Shown here: positions 10,867 through 20,648 of the stretch, one piece after another
Layout: every line of letters begins with the position of its first letter
How positions within the stretch are numbered: the first letter of the stretch is position 1
Assembly (NCBI GenBank): GCA_965224605.1
Contig: CBDCZP010000010.1
Coordinates: 1 to 64,000, forward strand
Reading direction: 5' to 3'
Length of the DNA: 64,000 nt
Source of the DNA: HyVt-477 sp965224605
GTDB lineage: Bacteria; Pseudomonadota; Gammaproteobacteria; Thiotrichales; Thiotrichaceae
Translations under genes and position numbers: made by a program
Notes under the pieces: generated by a model
The model's database searches: none
What the model was told of the DNA's origin: nothing
Seen by the model: the letters and a program-made list of their open reading frames with translations, nothing else

Positions 10867-11541
10867 ATGAATTCTACTAAAATATGGCTAATAGCCAGTT
10901 TAATTTCTCTCTTCTCAAGCATCAATCTTGCGTTTGCAAGTGATGCACACCAGGCGTATAAAGTCGCGAACTTAAAGATGACTAATGTACTAAATGTGCG
11001 ACAGAATCCCAGTATGAATTCAACGGTGATACTACAATTGCCAGCTGATGCGAGATGGATACTGAAAAGAACTACCCAGCAACAAGGACATTGGCAGAAG
11101 GTTGTTTGGGGCGTTAAAGAAGGTTGGGTTTATAATAACTATATTAGTGTTGATCAAGAGGCTACCCAATTTCTGACAAAACATCGTCAGTGTGTGCAGC
11201 AGAGCCCAGAAAATTCAATGTGTTGTGGATTTAATAGTTCATCAAAAAGCCGTAATAGTCAGGTTAATAATGAAATCAGAACATTCATGGTAGTGAACGT
11301 ACCTCGTGGACAAAGTTTGAATGTACGTGCTGCTGGGAGAGCTACTGCCAGAAAAATATCCAATATCCCACACAGTGCAGCTGGCATTGTGAAATTCCCT
11401 GGACAGCTGGTAAATCAGGGGCACACCGTTTGGCAAAAAATACGCTGGAACGGCCGTGATGGGTGGGTAAATGCAAGCTATCTACAGTACGATCCAATTA
11501 TCTCAGATTACCGTAATATTGTTCACCAAGTGTGTTCTTAA
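10867..11541 (+). CDS. Secreted protein with two bacterial SH3 domains
   Basis: The ATG at 10867 is preferred over 10813 because it begins directly with a signal peptide (MNSTKIWLIASLISLFSSINLAFA, cleaved after AFA-S). Two SH3b repeats follow. The first (about residues 30-95) contains NVLNVRQNPS and EGWVYNNYI. The second (about 140-210) contains SLNVRAAGR and DGWVNASYL. A linker between them has a CCG motif and several cysteines. Bacterial SH3 domains usually bind cell-wall peptides (family knowledge). No enzymatic domain is attached, so it is probably a periplasmic binding or targeting protein. It stands alone on the plus strand, upstream of argH. Confidence 0.8.
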   Translation: MNSTKIWLIASLISLFSSINLAFASDAHQAYKVANLKMTNVLNVRQNPSMNSTVILQLPADARWILKRTTQQQGHWQKVVWGVKEGWVYNNYISVDQEATQFLTKHRQCVQQSPENSMCCGFNSSSKSRNSQVNNEIRTFMVVNVPRGQSLNVRAAGRATARKISNIPHSAAGIVKFPGQLVNQGHTVWQKIRWNGRDGWVNASYLQYDPIISDYRNIVHQVCS

Positions 11542-11610
11542 TCAGTTTATTGAGAACTAACCGGCCTTCACTATCTACAGGTACCCTACAGGGTCAATGG
11601 TTAGACTCGG

Positions 11611-11635
11611 TTTGGTTTGGTTTGGTTTGGTTTGG
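11611..11635 (+). repeat. (TTTGG)5 tandem repeat
   Basis: Five perfect TTTGG units, preceded by CGG, lie in the 279-bp gap before argH. It is a pentanucleotide tract that could vary in length by slippage. No promoter motif is clearly tied to it. Confidence 0.95.
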
Positions 11636-11820
11636 AATAGACTTGGGGAATATTTAAACTCTATGCTAACGATAATAATGACGCTTCTTAATGTGCGTGG
11701 TTCATCCTATTTTTAATAGTGAAGTGGTGATTAAGCCTCATATTGTTCATGTGTATCAACATATGCTATGTTCCCTATTTTTGACCCGCTAGTACCCACA
11801 TAGATAATAGGCGAAGAATC

Positions 11821-13218
11821 ATGACTGACACTAAAAATAACAATGGAGATAAGCCTTGGGGTGGACGCTTTAGTGAAGCTACTGATGCTTTTGTAGAAGA
11901 ATTTACTGCATCAATTCAGTTCGATCAACGCTTATATAAACATGATATCGCTGGATCAAAAGCTCATTCTGCTATGCTAGCTAAAGTCGGTTTACTAACG
12001 GATCAAGAAAAACAAGAAATTCATCAAGGGCTTGATGATATTCAAGCCGAAGTCGAGCAAGGTAAAATCGAATGGTCTATTGCACTGGAAGATGTGCATA
12101 TGAATATTGAAGCTCGTTTGACAGACCGTATAGGCGTGACAGGTAAAAAGCTTCATACGGGGCGTTCGCGGAACGATCAGGTTGCAACCGATATCCGGTT
12201 GTGGCTACGGGAGCAAATTGATTTTATAAGTGCTGAGTTAAAACGGCTACAAATGTCATTAGTTGATTTAGCTGAACGTGAATATGACACGATCATGCCA
12301 GGTTTTACTCATTTGCAGGTTGCTCAACCTATTACTTTTGGTCATCACATGATGGCATGGTATGAAATGTTAGTACGGGATTATGAGCGCCTGCAAGACT
12401 GTCGCAAGAGAGTCAATATCATGCCACTAGGTGCAGCTGCTTTAGCTGGAACTACTTATCCCATTGACAGAGAATATACAGCCGAAATATTGGGTTTTGA
12501 GCGACCCGCCAATAACTCACTGGATGCTGTTAGTGATCGGGATTTTGCTATTGAGTTTATCTCTTCTGCCAGTTTGATTATGACCCATTTGTCTCGTTTT
12601 TCAGAAGAACTTGTGCTTTGGGCCTCGGCACAATTTAATTTTATTGATTTACCCGACCGGTTTTGTACGGGTTCATCCATCATGCCGCAAAAGAAAAACC
12701 CGGATGTGCCTGAATTGGTGCGGGGTAAAACGGGCAGGGTAACAGGAAATCTTATTTGCTTGTTAACCTTGATGAAGAGTCAGCCTTTGGCCTATAACAA
12801 GGACAATCAGGAAGATAAAGAACCTCTGTTTGATACTGTTGATACTCTACTGGGGAGCTTAAGAGCGTTCGCCGATATGATGCCGCATGTGCAGATAAAT
12901 AAAGCAAATATGCGTCAGGCAACCATGCAAGGTTTCTCGACTGCAACCGATTTGGCTGATTATCTGGTAAGAAAAGATATGCCGTTTCGAGATGCCCACG
13001 AAGTAGTAGGTAAAGCCGTGGGTTATGGCGTTGAACAAGGCAAAGACTTAAGTGAAATGACGCTGTCAGAATTACAGAAATTCTCAGAAATTATCGAAGA
13101 TGATGTCTTTGACGTATTAACACTTGAAGGCTCAGTTGCAGCTAGAAATCATCTTGGGGGAACTGCACCAGAGCAAGTGCGATTACAAATACAAGCAGCC
13201 AGAATGGCTATTAAGTAG
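11821..13218 (+). CDS. argH: Argininosuccinate lyase
   Basis: Catalyses the last step of arginine synthesis, splitting argininosuccinate into arginine and fumarate in the cytoplasm. The 465-residue length is normal. It opens with KPWGGRFSEATDAFVEEF and has TGRSRNDQVATD near residue 113. The fumarase/aspartase-superfamily signature GSSIMPQKKNPD lies near residue 283, with the catalytic serine loop. The C-terminal end (SVAARNHLGGTAPEQVR) is typical. No other arg gene is adjacent, so it is probably transcribed alone from the AT-rich region upstream. Confidence 0.98.
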   Translation: MTDTKNNNGDKPWGGRFSEATDAFVEEFTASIQFDQRLYKHDIAGSKAHSAMLAKVGLLTDQEKQEIHQGLDDIQAEVEQGKIEWSIALEDVHMNIEARLTDRIGVTGKKLHTGRSRNDQVATDIRLWLREQIDFISAELKRLQMSLVDLAEREYDTIMPGFTHLQVAQPITFGHHMMAWYEMLVRDYERLQDCRKRVNIMPLGAAALAGTTYPIDREYTAEILGFERPANNSLDAVSDRDFAIEFISSASLIMTHLSRFSEELVLWASAQFNFIDLPDRFCTGSSIMPQKKNPDVPELVRGKTGRVTGNLICLLTLMKSQPLAYNKDNQEDKEPLFDTVDTLLGSLRAFADMMPHVQINKANMRQATMQGFSTATDLADYLVRKDMPFRDAHEVVGKAVGYGVEQGKDLSEMTLSELQKFSEIIEDDVFDVLTLEGSVAARNHLGGTAPEQVRLQIQAARMAIK

Positions 13219-13230
13219 AACAACCTCAGA

Positions 13231-14052
13231 TTAACCCTGAACTAGGTTTGATAACAACGTCCACCCCTGGATCATTTGATTGTTCATATTGGCGCGAATA
13301 TTAACCCAGTAAAACTGACCGGGGCCGCGTTTAAAGTCAATAATAGTAATGACATTACCCTGTTTCAGGTTAACCGGTAACTTTGTTGATGGCAGTGGTT
13401 GTTGGTACAAGGGTACATTGTTGTTTCTTACTGTCAGTAATACCGGATGGGGTGGTCGATTGACTTTCCCACTATCGGAAACCAGACTTCGCACGATATG
13501 CTGCTGCTGATTATAGACCGTCGTATGCCAGATATTTGAAGCAACAAGTACAGACTTACTATAAAGAAAAGGTTGCTTGTTGATAAAACGATAGGTGTCT
13601 TCTGTCCAGAAATCCCCCGTTTGATAGGAGCTGCGTATTTGTTGACTGCGAGGCTCGATCTCTAAATTGCTCAAGCTTCCGGCGAAGTGTAGGGGTATGA
13701 AATGCTTGAGCGAGTTTTCCCAGGAAAATATGGTATAGAGTTGCTCATGACTGGATTGATTGATTTGAGTGGTAATCGCTATATCTTGAAAACCATCGAA
13801 ATTGAAATCTTCAACCCATATATCTCGCGCATATTCAGGGATATGATTAATCTTGTCAACCAGCACTAGCGTATTGCCATTTTGAAGCTGTGCTATGACG
13901 TTGTTGCCTTGGATAGAAATATTTGCCCGGGTTTTATCGGCAAGCGTTAGCGTGATGGAATTACCATCTGGTAAGGCAACCGATATAGACGGGGAGGATG
14001 CTAAAGCAAGTAGCCCGAAAAATAGGTATCGAAAAAAAATAGAACTTTTCAT
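13231..14052 (-). CDS. Secreted protein with C-terminal SH3-like domain, unknown function
   Basis: 273 residues with a signal peptide (FLFGLLALASSPSISVA). The middle part has an Asp-rich, repeat-like word (DIWVEDFNFDGFQDIAI) resembling calcium-binding FG-GAP or XAC2610-like domains. The C-terminal 60 residues look like an SH3-type fold (VPLYQQPLPSTKLPVNLKQG ... WVNIRA ... QGWTLLSNL). It is convergent with argH, 12 bp apart, and lies downstream of purH on the same strand with a 147-bp gap. The function is unknown; a periplasmic ligand-binding role is the most that can be inferred. Confidence 0.7.
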   Translation of the reverse strand: MKSSIFFRYLFFGLLALASSPSISVALPDGNSITLTLADKTRANISIQGNNVIAQLQNGNTLVLVDKINHIPEYARDIWVEDFNFDGFQDIAITTQINQSSHEQLYTIFSWENSLKHFIPLHFAGSLSNLEIEPRSQQIRSSYQTGDFWTEDTYRFINKQPFLYSKSVLVASNIWHTTVYNQQQHIVRSLVSDSGKVNRPPHPVLLTVRNNNVPLYQQPLPSTKLPVNLKQGNVITIIDFKRGPGQFYWVNIRANMNNQMIQGWTLLSNLVQG

Positions 14053-14199
14053 GAATAAGAAACACTAGCAGTACAGTTATAGTTTATGACGTAACTGAGC
14101 TGAGTATAGTTCAATTAATAGTATTATCTCATTAATTTTATTTACTATAATTCTGATTTATTTGATAGTTTCAAGATAGCTGAAACGCTTTTACACTCG

Positions 14200-15768
14200 T
14201 TAGTGCTTGAAGTGGCGCATTCCTGTAAACACCATGGCCATTCCGTGTTGGTTTGCCGCTTCAATGACTTCATTGTCGCGCATTGAGCCACCGGGTTGTA
14301 TTACTGCTGTAATACCAACCTCAGCAGCAGCGTCTATACCATCTCTAAACGGGAAGAACGCGTCAGATGCCATAATGGAACCTTTGACTTCAAGCCCAGC
14401 ATGTTCGGCTTTGATGCCGGCAATACGAGCTGAATTGATACGGCTCATTTGTCCTGCACCGACACCAATAGTCATCTCATTATTGGCATAAACAATGGCA
14501 TTGGATTTAACAAACTTGGCGACTTTCCAACCAAAGAGAAGATCACGCATTTCATCCTCAGTTGGTTGTCGTTCTGTAACAATGGTAAGTTCGTTGTGTA
14601 ATAACAAGTCAGCACTTTGTACCAGTAAACCCCCATTGACACGTTTGAAATCAAGCCTGTCATGTTGAGCTGTAAAATCACCACATTCCAGCAAGCGTAC
14701 ATTCTTCTTGCTACTGACGGCTTCAATCGCTGCTGCAGAAACCTTGGGTGCAATAATCACTTCCACGAATTGTTTGTCGACAATAGTTCGTGCTGTTTCA
14801 CCATCCAGTTCCTGATTGAAAGCGATAATGCCGCCGAAGGCAGATTCGGGATCTGTTTCAAAGGCACGCTGGTAGGCATCCAATAAAGATGAGCCGTAAG
14901 CAACACCGCACGGGTTGGCATGTTTTACGATAACGCATGCGGGTTTATCTTCAAATTGCTTTACACATTCAAGTGCGGCATCAGTATCACCAATATTGTT
15001 ATAGGAAAGGTCTTTGCCTTGGAGTTGTTTGGCGGTCGCAATAGAAGCTTCAGCAATGTTCTGCTCTATATAGAAAGCAGCGTTCTGGTGAGGGTTTTCG
15101 CCATAGCGCATCTGAATGGGAGTCTTGGTAAACTGTGCATTAAAAGTGCGTGGAAATTCACTTTCTCCCGCTACTTTTTTGCCTAGATAATTAGCAATCA
15201 TCCCATCGTAACGCGCGGTATGTTCAAACGCTTTAACAGCCATGTCAAAGCGGAAATCATGCGATAGTGCACCTTCATTATTATTCAATTCTTGCTGTAG
15301 CGTAGCGTAATCCGTTGGGTCTACGATAATGGCTACATTGGCATGGTTTTTAGCACTGGCACGAACCATTGTTGGACCACCAATATCAATATTTTCAATG
15401 GCATCTTCAAGGCTGCAATCTGCTTTAGCTATGGTGGCTTCAAAGGGATACAGGTTAACCACGATTAAATCAATGGGTGGAATGTTGTGTTCTTGCATGA
15501 TGGCATCGTCTGTTCCACGTCGACCCAAAATACCACCGTGGATTCTAGGGTGTAATGTCTTTACACGTCCATCCATCATTTCCGGGAACCCGGTGTAATC
15601 GGATACCTCCACTACAGCAATATTGTTATCAGCTAATAACTTGGCAGTGCCACCTGTTGATAGAATTTCTATGTTTCTGGCTTGCAAGTTTTTGGCAAGA
15701 TCAACCACTCCTTCTTTGTCAGAGACACTAATAAGGGCGCGAGTTACGGGACGATTAGTTGCGGTCAT
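14200..15768 (-). CDS. purH: Bifunctional AICAR formyltransferase / IMP cyclohydrolase
   Basis: Carries out the last two steps of de novo IMP synthesis in the cytoplasm: formylation of AICAR with 10-formyl-THF, then ring closure. The 522-residue length is normal. The N-terminal cyclohydrolase (about 1-150) shows ALISVSDKEGVVDLAKNL, STGGTAKLL and DGRVKTLHPRIHGGILGRR. The transformylase half carries KHANPCG near residue 270 and ends in AMVFTGMRHFKH. The usual partners purD and fis are not next to it here. proS lies upstream on the same strand, with a dispersed repeat in the gap. Confidence 0.98.
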   Translation of the reverse strand: MTATNRPVTRALISVSDKEGVVDLAKNLQARNIEILSTGGTAKLLADNNIAVVEVSDYTGFPEMMDGRVKTLHPRIHGGILGRRGTDDAIMQEHNIPPIDLIVVNLYPFEATIAKADCSLEDAIENIDIGGPTMVRASAKNHANVAIIVDPTDYATLQQELNNNEGALSHDFRFDMAVKAFEHTARYDGMIANYLGKKVAGESEFPRTFNAQFTKTPIQMRYGENPHQNAAFYIEQNIAEASIATAKQLQGKDLSYNNIGDTDAALECVKQFEDKPACVIVKHANPCGVAYGSSLLDAYQRAFETDPESAFGGIIAFNQELDGETARTIVDKQFVEVIIAPKVSAAAIEAVSSKKNVRLLECGDFTAQHDRLDFKRVNGGLLVQSADLLLHNELTIVTERQPTEDEMRDLLFGWKVAKFVKSNAIVYANNEMTIGVGAGQMSRINSARIAGIKAEHAGLEVKGSIMASDAFFPFRDGIDAAAEVGITAVIQPGGSMRDNEVIEAANQHGMAMVFTGMRHFKH

Positions 15769-15850
15769 ACAAAATCCTGTCTTTAATAGATGTGGTTTGG
15801 ATTTGAAACGGGTTTAACTTTGCTTGAAGGTTTCTGATTAAGTCGGGCTT

Positions 15851-15900
15851 TTCTGGAAGTGAGCCTTCAGGCTTGCCATACGATCTTGAAATCAACACCT
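15851..15900 (+). repeat. Dispersed intergenic repeat, copy 1
   Basis: This 50-bp unit contains TTCTGGAAGTGAGCCTTCAG and ends in AAATCAACACCT. It lies between purH and proS. A near-identical copy in reverse orientation is at 44584-44634, and a diverged partial copy is at about 32787-32810. The core GCCTTCAGGC is close to palindromic. It is not part of a gene. Confidence 0.75.
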
Positions 15901-15941
15901 TAGGTGACGCTGAGCATCGCTTCCAGAGAATTTGGACATGC

Positions 15942-17666
15942 CTATTTAAAAATCTCATGTTTTTTTAGGGCAAGCTTCAAGAAACTGTCAACCTCATCAA
16001 TAGTAATAGGGCGAGCTTCACTTCCGGTTCGTGATTTATATTCAAGTTCATTATTAGCCAGACCTCGCTCTGAAATAACCAAACGATGCGGAATACCAAT
16101 AAGCTCAAGATCTGCAAACATCGCACCAGGACGCATCTTACGGTCATCGAGTAATACGTTATAACCGAGCTTTTTTAATTGCTCATATAATTGATCAGCG
16201 GTTTTTTTCACCTGTTCTGATTTTTGGTAATTGATCGGCACCAGTGCAATTTCAAAGGGCGCTATAACATCAGGCCAGATAATGCCATTCTCATCATGGT
16301 TCTGTTCGATAGTCGCTGCTACAACACGAGAAACACCGATTCCATAGCATCCCATAGTCATCACTTGATCTTTACCCTTCTCATTAAGCACGGTCGCTTT
16401 CATTGCTTCGGAATACTTCGTGCCTAGCTGGAATATATGTCCAACTTCGATACCGCGAGCAATCGATAATGTACCTTTTCCATCCGGGCTAGGATCGCCT
16501 TCCACTACATTGCGGATATCCATAAAGTCAGGCTCAGGTATGTCTCGTATCCAATTAGCATTGATTAAATGCTTCCCCTCTTTATTGGCGCCACAGACAA
16601 AATCTGCCATGTTTGAGGTCGCATGATCGGCGATAATTTTGACGGTTAATCCCAATGGACCAAGAGAACCCGCTTGGCAACCGGCGGCTTCGAAAATTTG
16701 TTCGTCGGTGGCAAAAGTTAACGGTTCGGCAATGCTATCAAGCTTTTCTGCTTTGATTTCGTTTAATTCATGGTCGCCACGAACAAGAAGAGCAACCACA
16801 TCATCCTTCTCACCCAAAACAAATAATGTTTTTATAATTTGTGCCGGCTTAACGTCTAAGAAATTTGCTACTTCATCAATAGACTTTTGATCAGGAGTTT
16901 CAATAGTTCTCATGCCTGCGTTAGGAGTAGGGCGGTTGGAACTAGCTACGATGGCTTCCGCTTTTTCCACATTGGCTGCGTAGTTAGACTCACTTGAAAA
17001 GACAATAGCATCTTCTCCTGAATCAGCCAGCGCATGGAATTCATGTGAATCATTGCCCCCGATAGAGCCAGTGTCAGCATCAACAGCGCGGAATTTCAAC
17101 CCAAGACGAGTAAAGATTTTCGTATAGGTTTGATGCATCACATCATAGGTTTCTTGCAGTGATTCCTGAGTTGTATGGAATGAATAGGAGTCTTTCATCA
17201 AGAACTCACGGGCGCGCATAACACCAAAACGAGGGCGAACCTCATCTCTAAACTTGGTTTGGATTTGATAGTAGTTAATGGGTAATTGTTTATAGCTGGT
17301 TAAATCCTTGCGCGCATAATCTGTAATAATTTCTTCATGGGTAGGGCCATAGCAATAAGCACGATTGTGTCGATCATTGATACGTAGCAGTTCTGCGCCG
17401 TATTGATCCCAACGACCTGATTCTTGCCAAAGTTCAGCTGGCTGTATGGTAGGCATTGATACCTCGACTGCACCCGAGTTGTCCATCTCCTCACGGACAA
17501 TGGCTTCAACCTTGCGCAGCACACGTAAACCTATCGGCATCCAGGTATAAAGCCCAGATGATAAGCGTTTAATCATGCCCGCTTTTAGCATAAGTTGATG
17601 GCTAATTACTTCAGCATCAGCGGGGGTTTCTCGAAGAGTCGATAAGGGAAAACGGGAAGTACGCAT
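15942..17666 (-). CDS. proS: Prolyl-tRNA synthetase
   Basis: A class II aminoacyl-tRNA synthetase that charges tRNA-Pro in the cytoplasm. At 574 residues it is the bacterial form carrying the YbaK-like editing insertion (about residues 230-395, with FVLGEKDDVVALLVRGDHELNEIKAEKL) between motifs 2 and 3. N-terminal words MRTSRFPLSTLRETPADAEV and YGPTHEEIITD are diagnostic. The C-terminal anticodon-binding domain is complete. It appears to be a single gene with its own promoter region upstream (17667-17979). Confidence 0.98.
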   Translation of the reverse strand: MRTSRFPLSTLRETPADAEVISHQLMLKAGMIKRLSSGLYTWMPIGLRVLRKVEAIVREEMDNSGAVEVSMPTIQPAELWQESGRWDQYGAELLRINDRHNRAYCYGPTHEEIITDYARKDLTSYKQLPINYYQIQTKFRDEVRPRFGVMRAREFLMKDSYSFHTTQESLQETYDVMHQTYTKIFTRLGLKFRAVDADTGSIGGNDSHEFHALADSGEDAIVFSSESNYAANVEKAEAIVASSNRPTPNAGMRTIETPDQKSIDEVANFLDVKPAQIIKTLFVLGEKDDVVALLVRGDHELNEIKAEKLDSIAEPLTFATDEQIFEAAGCQAGSLGPLGLTVKIIADHATSNMADFVCGANKEGKHLINANWIRDIPEPDFMDIRNVVEGDPSPDGKGTLSIARGIEVGHIFQLGTKYSEAMKATVLNEKGKDQVMTMGCYGIGVSRVVAATIEQNHDENGIIWPDVIAPFEIALVPINYQKSEQVKKTADQLYEQLKKLGYNVLLDDRKMRPGAMFADLELIGIPHRLVISERGLANNELEYKSRTGSEARPITIDEVDSFLKLALKKHEIFK

Positions 17667-17979
17667 GATCAGCTTTAATTCGTCAATTGAAAGGGAGGAA
17701 GATTATAACTGACTAAGGCTTGTTATGTGAATAACTACTGTAAAGTATCTGCGGCTGTGATCGAAGCCACTAGTTCATCGTTTAACCCGATTGTCCATCT
17801 GTCTAAGCCAAGAATTAAAAAATGTTACTTTCAGTACTACTCTAAGTACCACTCTAAGCGCCACTTTTTCGACCCTTCGACAGGCTCAGGGCGCTGTATA
17901 TCAGTACCTAAGCATATCGATGGATACGGAGTCTTGCATTGTGCTAATTGTGCTTAGACAAGTGTTAATCAGGTGGTTT
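17667..17979. other. 313-bp intergenic region with repeat fragments
   Basis: No gene is visible between the proS start and the esterase gene stop. It holds a short direct repeat (ACTCTAAG twice within 30 bp, at about 17838-17862) and a half copy of the REP-like word CCTTCGACAGGCTCAGG near 17874. The proS promoter must lie at its left edge, but no clear -35/-10 pair can be named. Confidence 0.6.
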
Positions 17980-18726
17980 TTAATGTCTTTTTGTGATGTA
18001 AGCCTGAGCAAAACGTTTACCTAATTCCAGTTGCCCTTTTGCATCATAATGAACATGATCAAATGTTTTGCCAAGTCCATCGGTAGATACCAGCACAGTA
18101 TTAGCTGAGTTTTTTTGTATATTTTTTTGGGCATTCTGAACCATTTTTTTCATGGTGAAAGCAGGGTCTTGTGGATTAATCCTACCCATAATAAATAAAC
18201 TTCTTGGTGATTTCAGATTATTACGTAAACCAATAATTAAACGTCCTAAATTTGCTTCATATTGAGAAGCAAAGTGTTTATTCCGGGCATCTTTTTCTCC
18301 CTGCATCCAGATAATGGCGTCTATTTTTTGATGTTGGCTTATATCGGTAAATTGTATCTGCCGTAACATGCCTTGATAAAGTCGGCTACCTGGCATCCAT
18401 TGCTGGATAGAACTTCCTGTAGCCACTGTCTTGATAATGATATGTGTATCATGAGGATAGGCTCTAGATATGGCGTGAGAAAACCCCACTTCTGGACCAA
18501 AGTGAGAGTATTTTGCCAAGTCACGTGGCCGTCCTTGGTAATAGAATTTTACATTATGAGGTGTCTTGCGATAATTACTGGGAAGAGAATGAGTTTTCCC
18601 CTTTCCCATCATGTTGGATTGTCCTGCGAGTATATAAATACGGTCTTTGGCGTAAGCCTGTAGAGGGAGTAATAGAAAACTTAATACTATTAAGGGTGGT
18701 AATAAATCACGTCTTCGTATTGGCAT
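17980..18726 (-). CDS. Secreted SASA-type carbohydrate esterase
   Basis: 248 residues with a signal peptide (LPPLIVLSFLLLPLQAYA). The mature protein begins with RIYILAGQSNMMG, whose Ser37 is the expected nucleophile of the SASA (sialate O-acetylesterase / CE6-like) SGNH fold. A second block, IIWMQGEKDA, matches the family WxQGExD motif, and DHVHYDAKGQLELGKRFA near the C terminus supplies the catalytic Asp/His. It probably removes acetyl groups from a periplasmic or extracellular polysaccharide. The substrate is not evident. It is divergent from the ABC operon and has no operon partner. Confidence 0.85.
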   Translation of the reverse strand: MPIRRRDLLPPLIVLSFLLLPLQAYAKDRIYILAGQSNMMGKGKTHSLPSNYRKTPHNVKFYYQGRPRDLAKYSHFGPEVGFSHAISRAYPHDTHIIIKTVATGSSIQQWMPGSRLYQGMLRQIQFTDISQHQKIDAIIWMQGEKDARNKHFASQYEANLGRLIIGLRNNLKSPRSLFIMGRINPQDPAFTMKKMVQNAQKNIQKNSANTVLVSTDGLGKTFDHVHYDAKGQLELGKRFAQAYITKRH

Positions 18727-18928
18727 AGGGCTTGCTTAGATTATTCTTCGACCGGTCATTCTAACTTAATGCAACTCAATGTAAAATATATTAAAACTTA
18801 TCACAAATATTTGATCAATTAAGTGTCGATTAGAATACAATGTTAGCGGACATAATTTCGATATTTATAGAGTAATGCGTCATAATGCGCTTCAAATTTA
18901 AACAAAAAACAATCAATTAGGGGTTTAT

Positions 18929-19867
18929 ATGGCGCAGGATGTATTGCTACAAGCGTCCAATCTACATCGTCATTATGGACGTCATCATGCTGTGGCAGGA
19001 GTTTCTATCCGCATACATCAAGGCGAAGTATTGGGTTTGCTTGGCCCTAATGGTGCCGGTAAATCAACCATGATGCAGATGCTCACTGGAAATATAGCTC
19101 CCGGTAGTGGACAAATCACTATTGCAGGCATTGATTTGCTTGATGATCCCCGTGAAGCCAAACAACATATAGGTTATTTACCAGAGCAGCCTCCTGTATA
19201 CCGGGATATGACGGTTTTAGAGTATTTGCGATATTGCGCAAAACTACACGGACTGGTTTCACATCAACTCACCTCAGCGGTAGATTTCGCCATGCAACGC
19301 TGTGGTTTGACGGAGGTTGGCAAGCGCTTGATTGGCAATTTATCCAAGGGCTATCAGCAACGAACGGGTATTGCCCAAGCCATTTTACATCAGCCCTCAG
19401 TGGTGATTCTTGATGAACCAACGGTGGGGCTCGATCCCGTACAAATTAATGAAATTCGCAAATTAATACGTGAGTTGGGGAATGATCATAGTGTTATCTT
19501 ATCTACCCATATTTTGCCAGAAGTAAAGATGATCTGTGATCGGGTGCAAATAATGACGCAGGGGAAAACGGCGTTTGAAGATACACTGGAAGGCTTGGAA
19601 CGCCGGCATGGTGATCCGGTATTGTTGCTAGGCTTTAACCATGAAATTGACACCACGAAACTGGAAGCATTGCAGGAAATCATTAAGGTTGAAAATGTAG
19701 GTTTGGGTCGTTATAAAGTACATTTCCAGGGACATCAGCATTTTGCCGATACGATTTGCAAATTAGCCTTTGCCGAGCGTTGGGAAATTACCGAACTCAC
19801 GCCACAAAGCAGTAGCCTTGAAAGCATTTTCCTTGATCTGGTGCATCGAGAAGGAGAAGCCGCATGA
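18929..19867 (+). CDS. ABC transporter ATP-binding protein (GldA-like)
   Basis: 312 residues. Walker A is GPNGAGKST (residues 39-47), the signature region is NLSKGYQQR near 138, and Walker B is VVILDEPTVGLDP near 155-167, followed by a C-terminal extension typical of ABC-2 exporter ATPases. It is the first gene of a four-gene operon: the next gene, a permease, overlaps its stop by 4 bp. Homologous sets resemble GldA/GldF/GldG of gliding bacteria but are common in non-gliding Gammaproteobacteria, where the substrate is unknown. GGGG lies 8 bp before the ATG. Confidence 0.92.
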   Translation: MAQDVLLQASNLHRHYGRHHAVAGVSIRIHQGEVLGLLGPNGAGKSTMMQMLTGNIAPGSGQITIAGIDLLDDPREAKQHIGYLPEQPPVYRDMTVLEYLRYCAKLHGLVSHQLTSAVDFAMQRCGLTEVGKRLIGNLSKGYQQRTGIAQAILHQPSVVILDEPTVGLDPVQINEIRKLIRELGNDHSVILSTHILPEVKMICDRVQIMTQGKTAFEDTLEGLERRHGDPVLLLGFNHEIDTTKLEALQEIIKVENVGLGRYKVHFQGHQHFADTICKLAFAERWEITELTPQSSSLESIFLDLVHREGEAA

Positions 19868-20625
19868 GGGTGATTTTTGCCATTGCGATGACTGAATTCA
19901 GGCGTATGTTTAATTCACCCTTGGCGTGGAGCATTCTTGCTGTTTTACAGTTTGTTTTGGGGATGATCTTTCTGGTATTAGTGCAAGAATTCATCGAAGT
20001 GGTACAACCGGAAACCGTGGGCATGGAAAATGCGCCAGGTGTAACTGATACGGTAGTTGCTGCCATTTATTTATGGGCAGGGATTATCATGTTAGCTGTC
20101 ATGCCCTTATTGACGATGCGCTCCTTTGCTGAGGAACGCATGAATGGTACGTTTACGTTATTGCGCTCATCACCTATTTCGGTGACCGCTATTGTGATGG
20201 GTAAATACCTTGCCCTGATGCTGTTTGTTTTGCTGATGGTGTTGCTTATTTCTTTAATGCCAGCTTCTTTACAGTTGGGTACAAATCTGGATTTTGGCAA
20301 GATAGCAGCCTCTATTCTCGGTCTTGTTTTGTTATTAGCATCCTTTGCTGCCGCTGGTTTATTTATTTCATCGCTAACCAATCAGCCTATTATTGCTGCG
20401 GTGGCAAGTTTCGGTCTGTTGCTGTTTTTAGTAGTGCTGTATATATCCGGTAAATCACAAACTAACGGTAGCGAGTTATTTGTCTATCTCTCCCATTTCG
20501 GGCATTTTTTATCGTTCTTACAGGGATTGTTTCAAAGCGGAGATTTGATTTATTACTTATTATTTATTGTTGGTTTTTTAGTGTTGACGATTCGCAAGCT
20601 TGATAATGAAAGTCTACAGAGATAA
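19864..20625 (+). CDS. ABC-2 type permease (GldF-like)
   Basis: 253 residues with six predicted membrane helices, starting with the cytoplasmic FAIAMTEFRRMFNSPLAW typical of ABC-2 permeases, and with RSFAEERMNGTFTLLRSSPI near residue 90. It overlaps the ATPase gene by 4 bp, so translation is coupled. It forms the membrane channel for the GldA-like ATPase. No substrate can be inferred from sequence. Confidence 0.9.
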   Translation: MRVIFAIAMTEFRRMFNSPLAWSILAVLQFVLGMIFLVLVQEFIEVVQPETVGMENAPGVTDTVVAAIYLWAGIIMLAVMPLLTMRSFAEERMNGTFTLLRSSPISVTAIVMGKYLALMLFVLLMVLLISLMPASLQLGTNLDFGKIAASILGLVLLLASFAAAGLFISSLTNQPIIAAVASFGLLLFLVVLYISGKSQTNGSELFVYLSHFGHFLSFLQGLFQSGDLIYYLLFIVGFLVLTIRKLDNESLQR

Positions 20626-20648
20626 CTGATTATGAAAATGGATAGACT

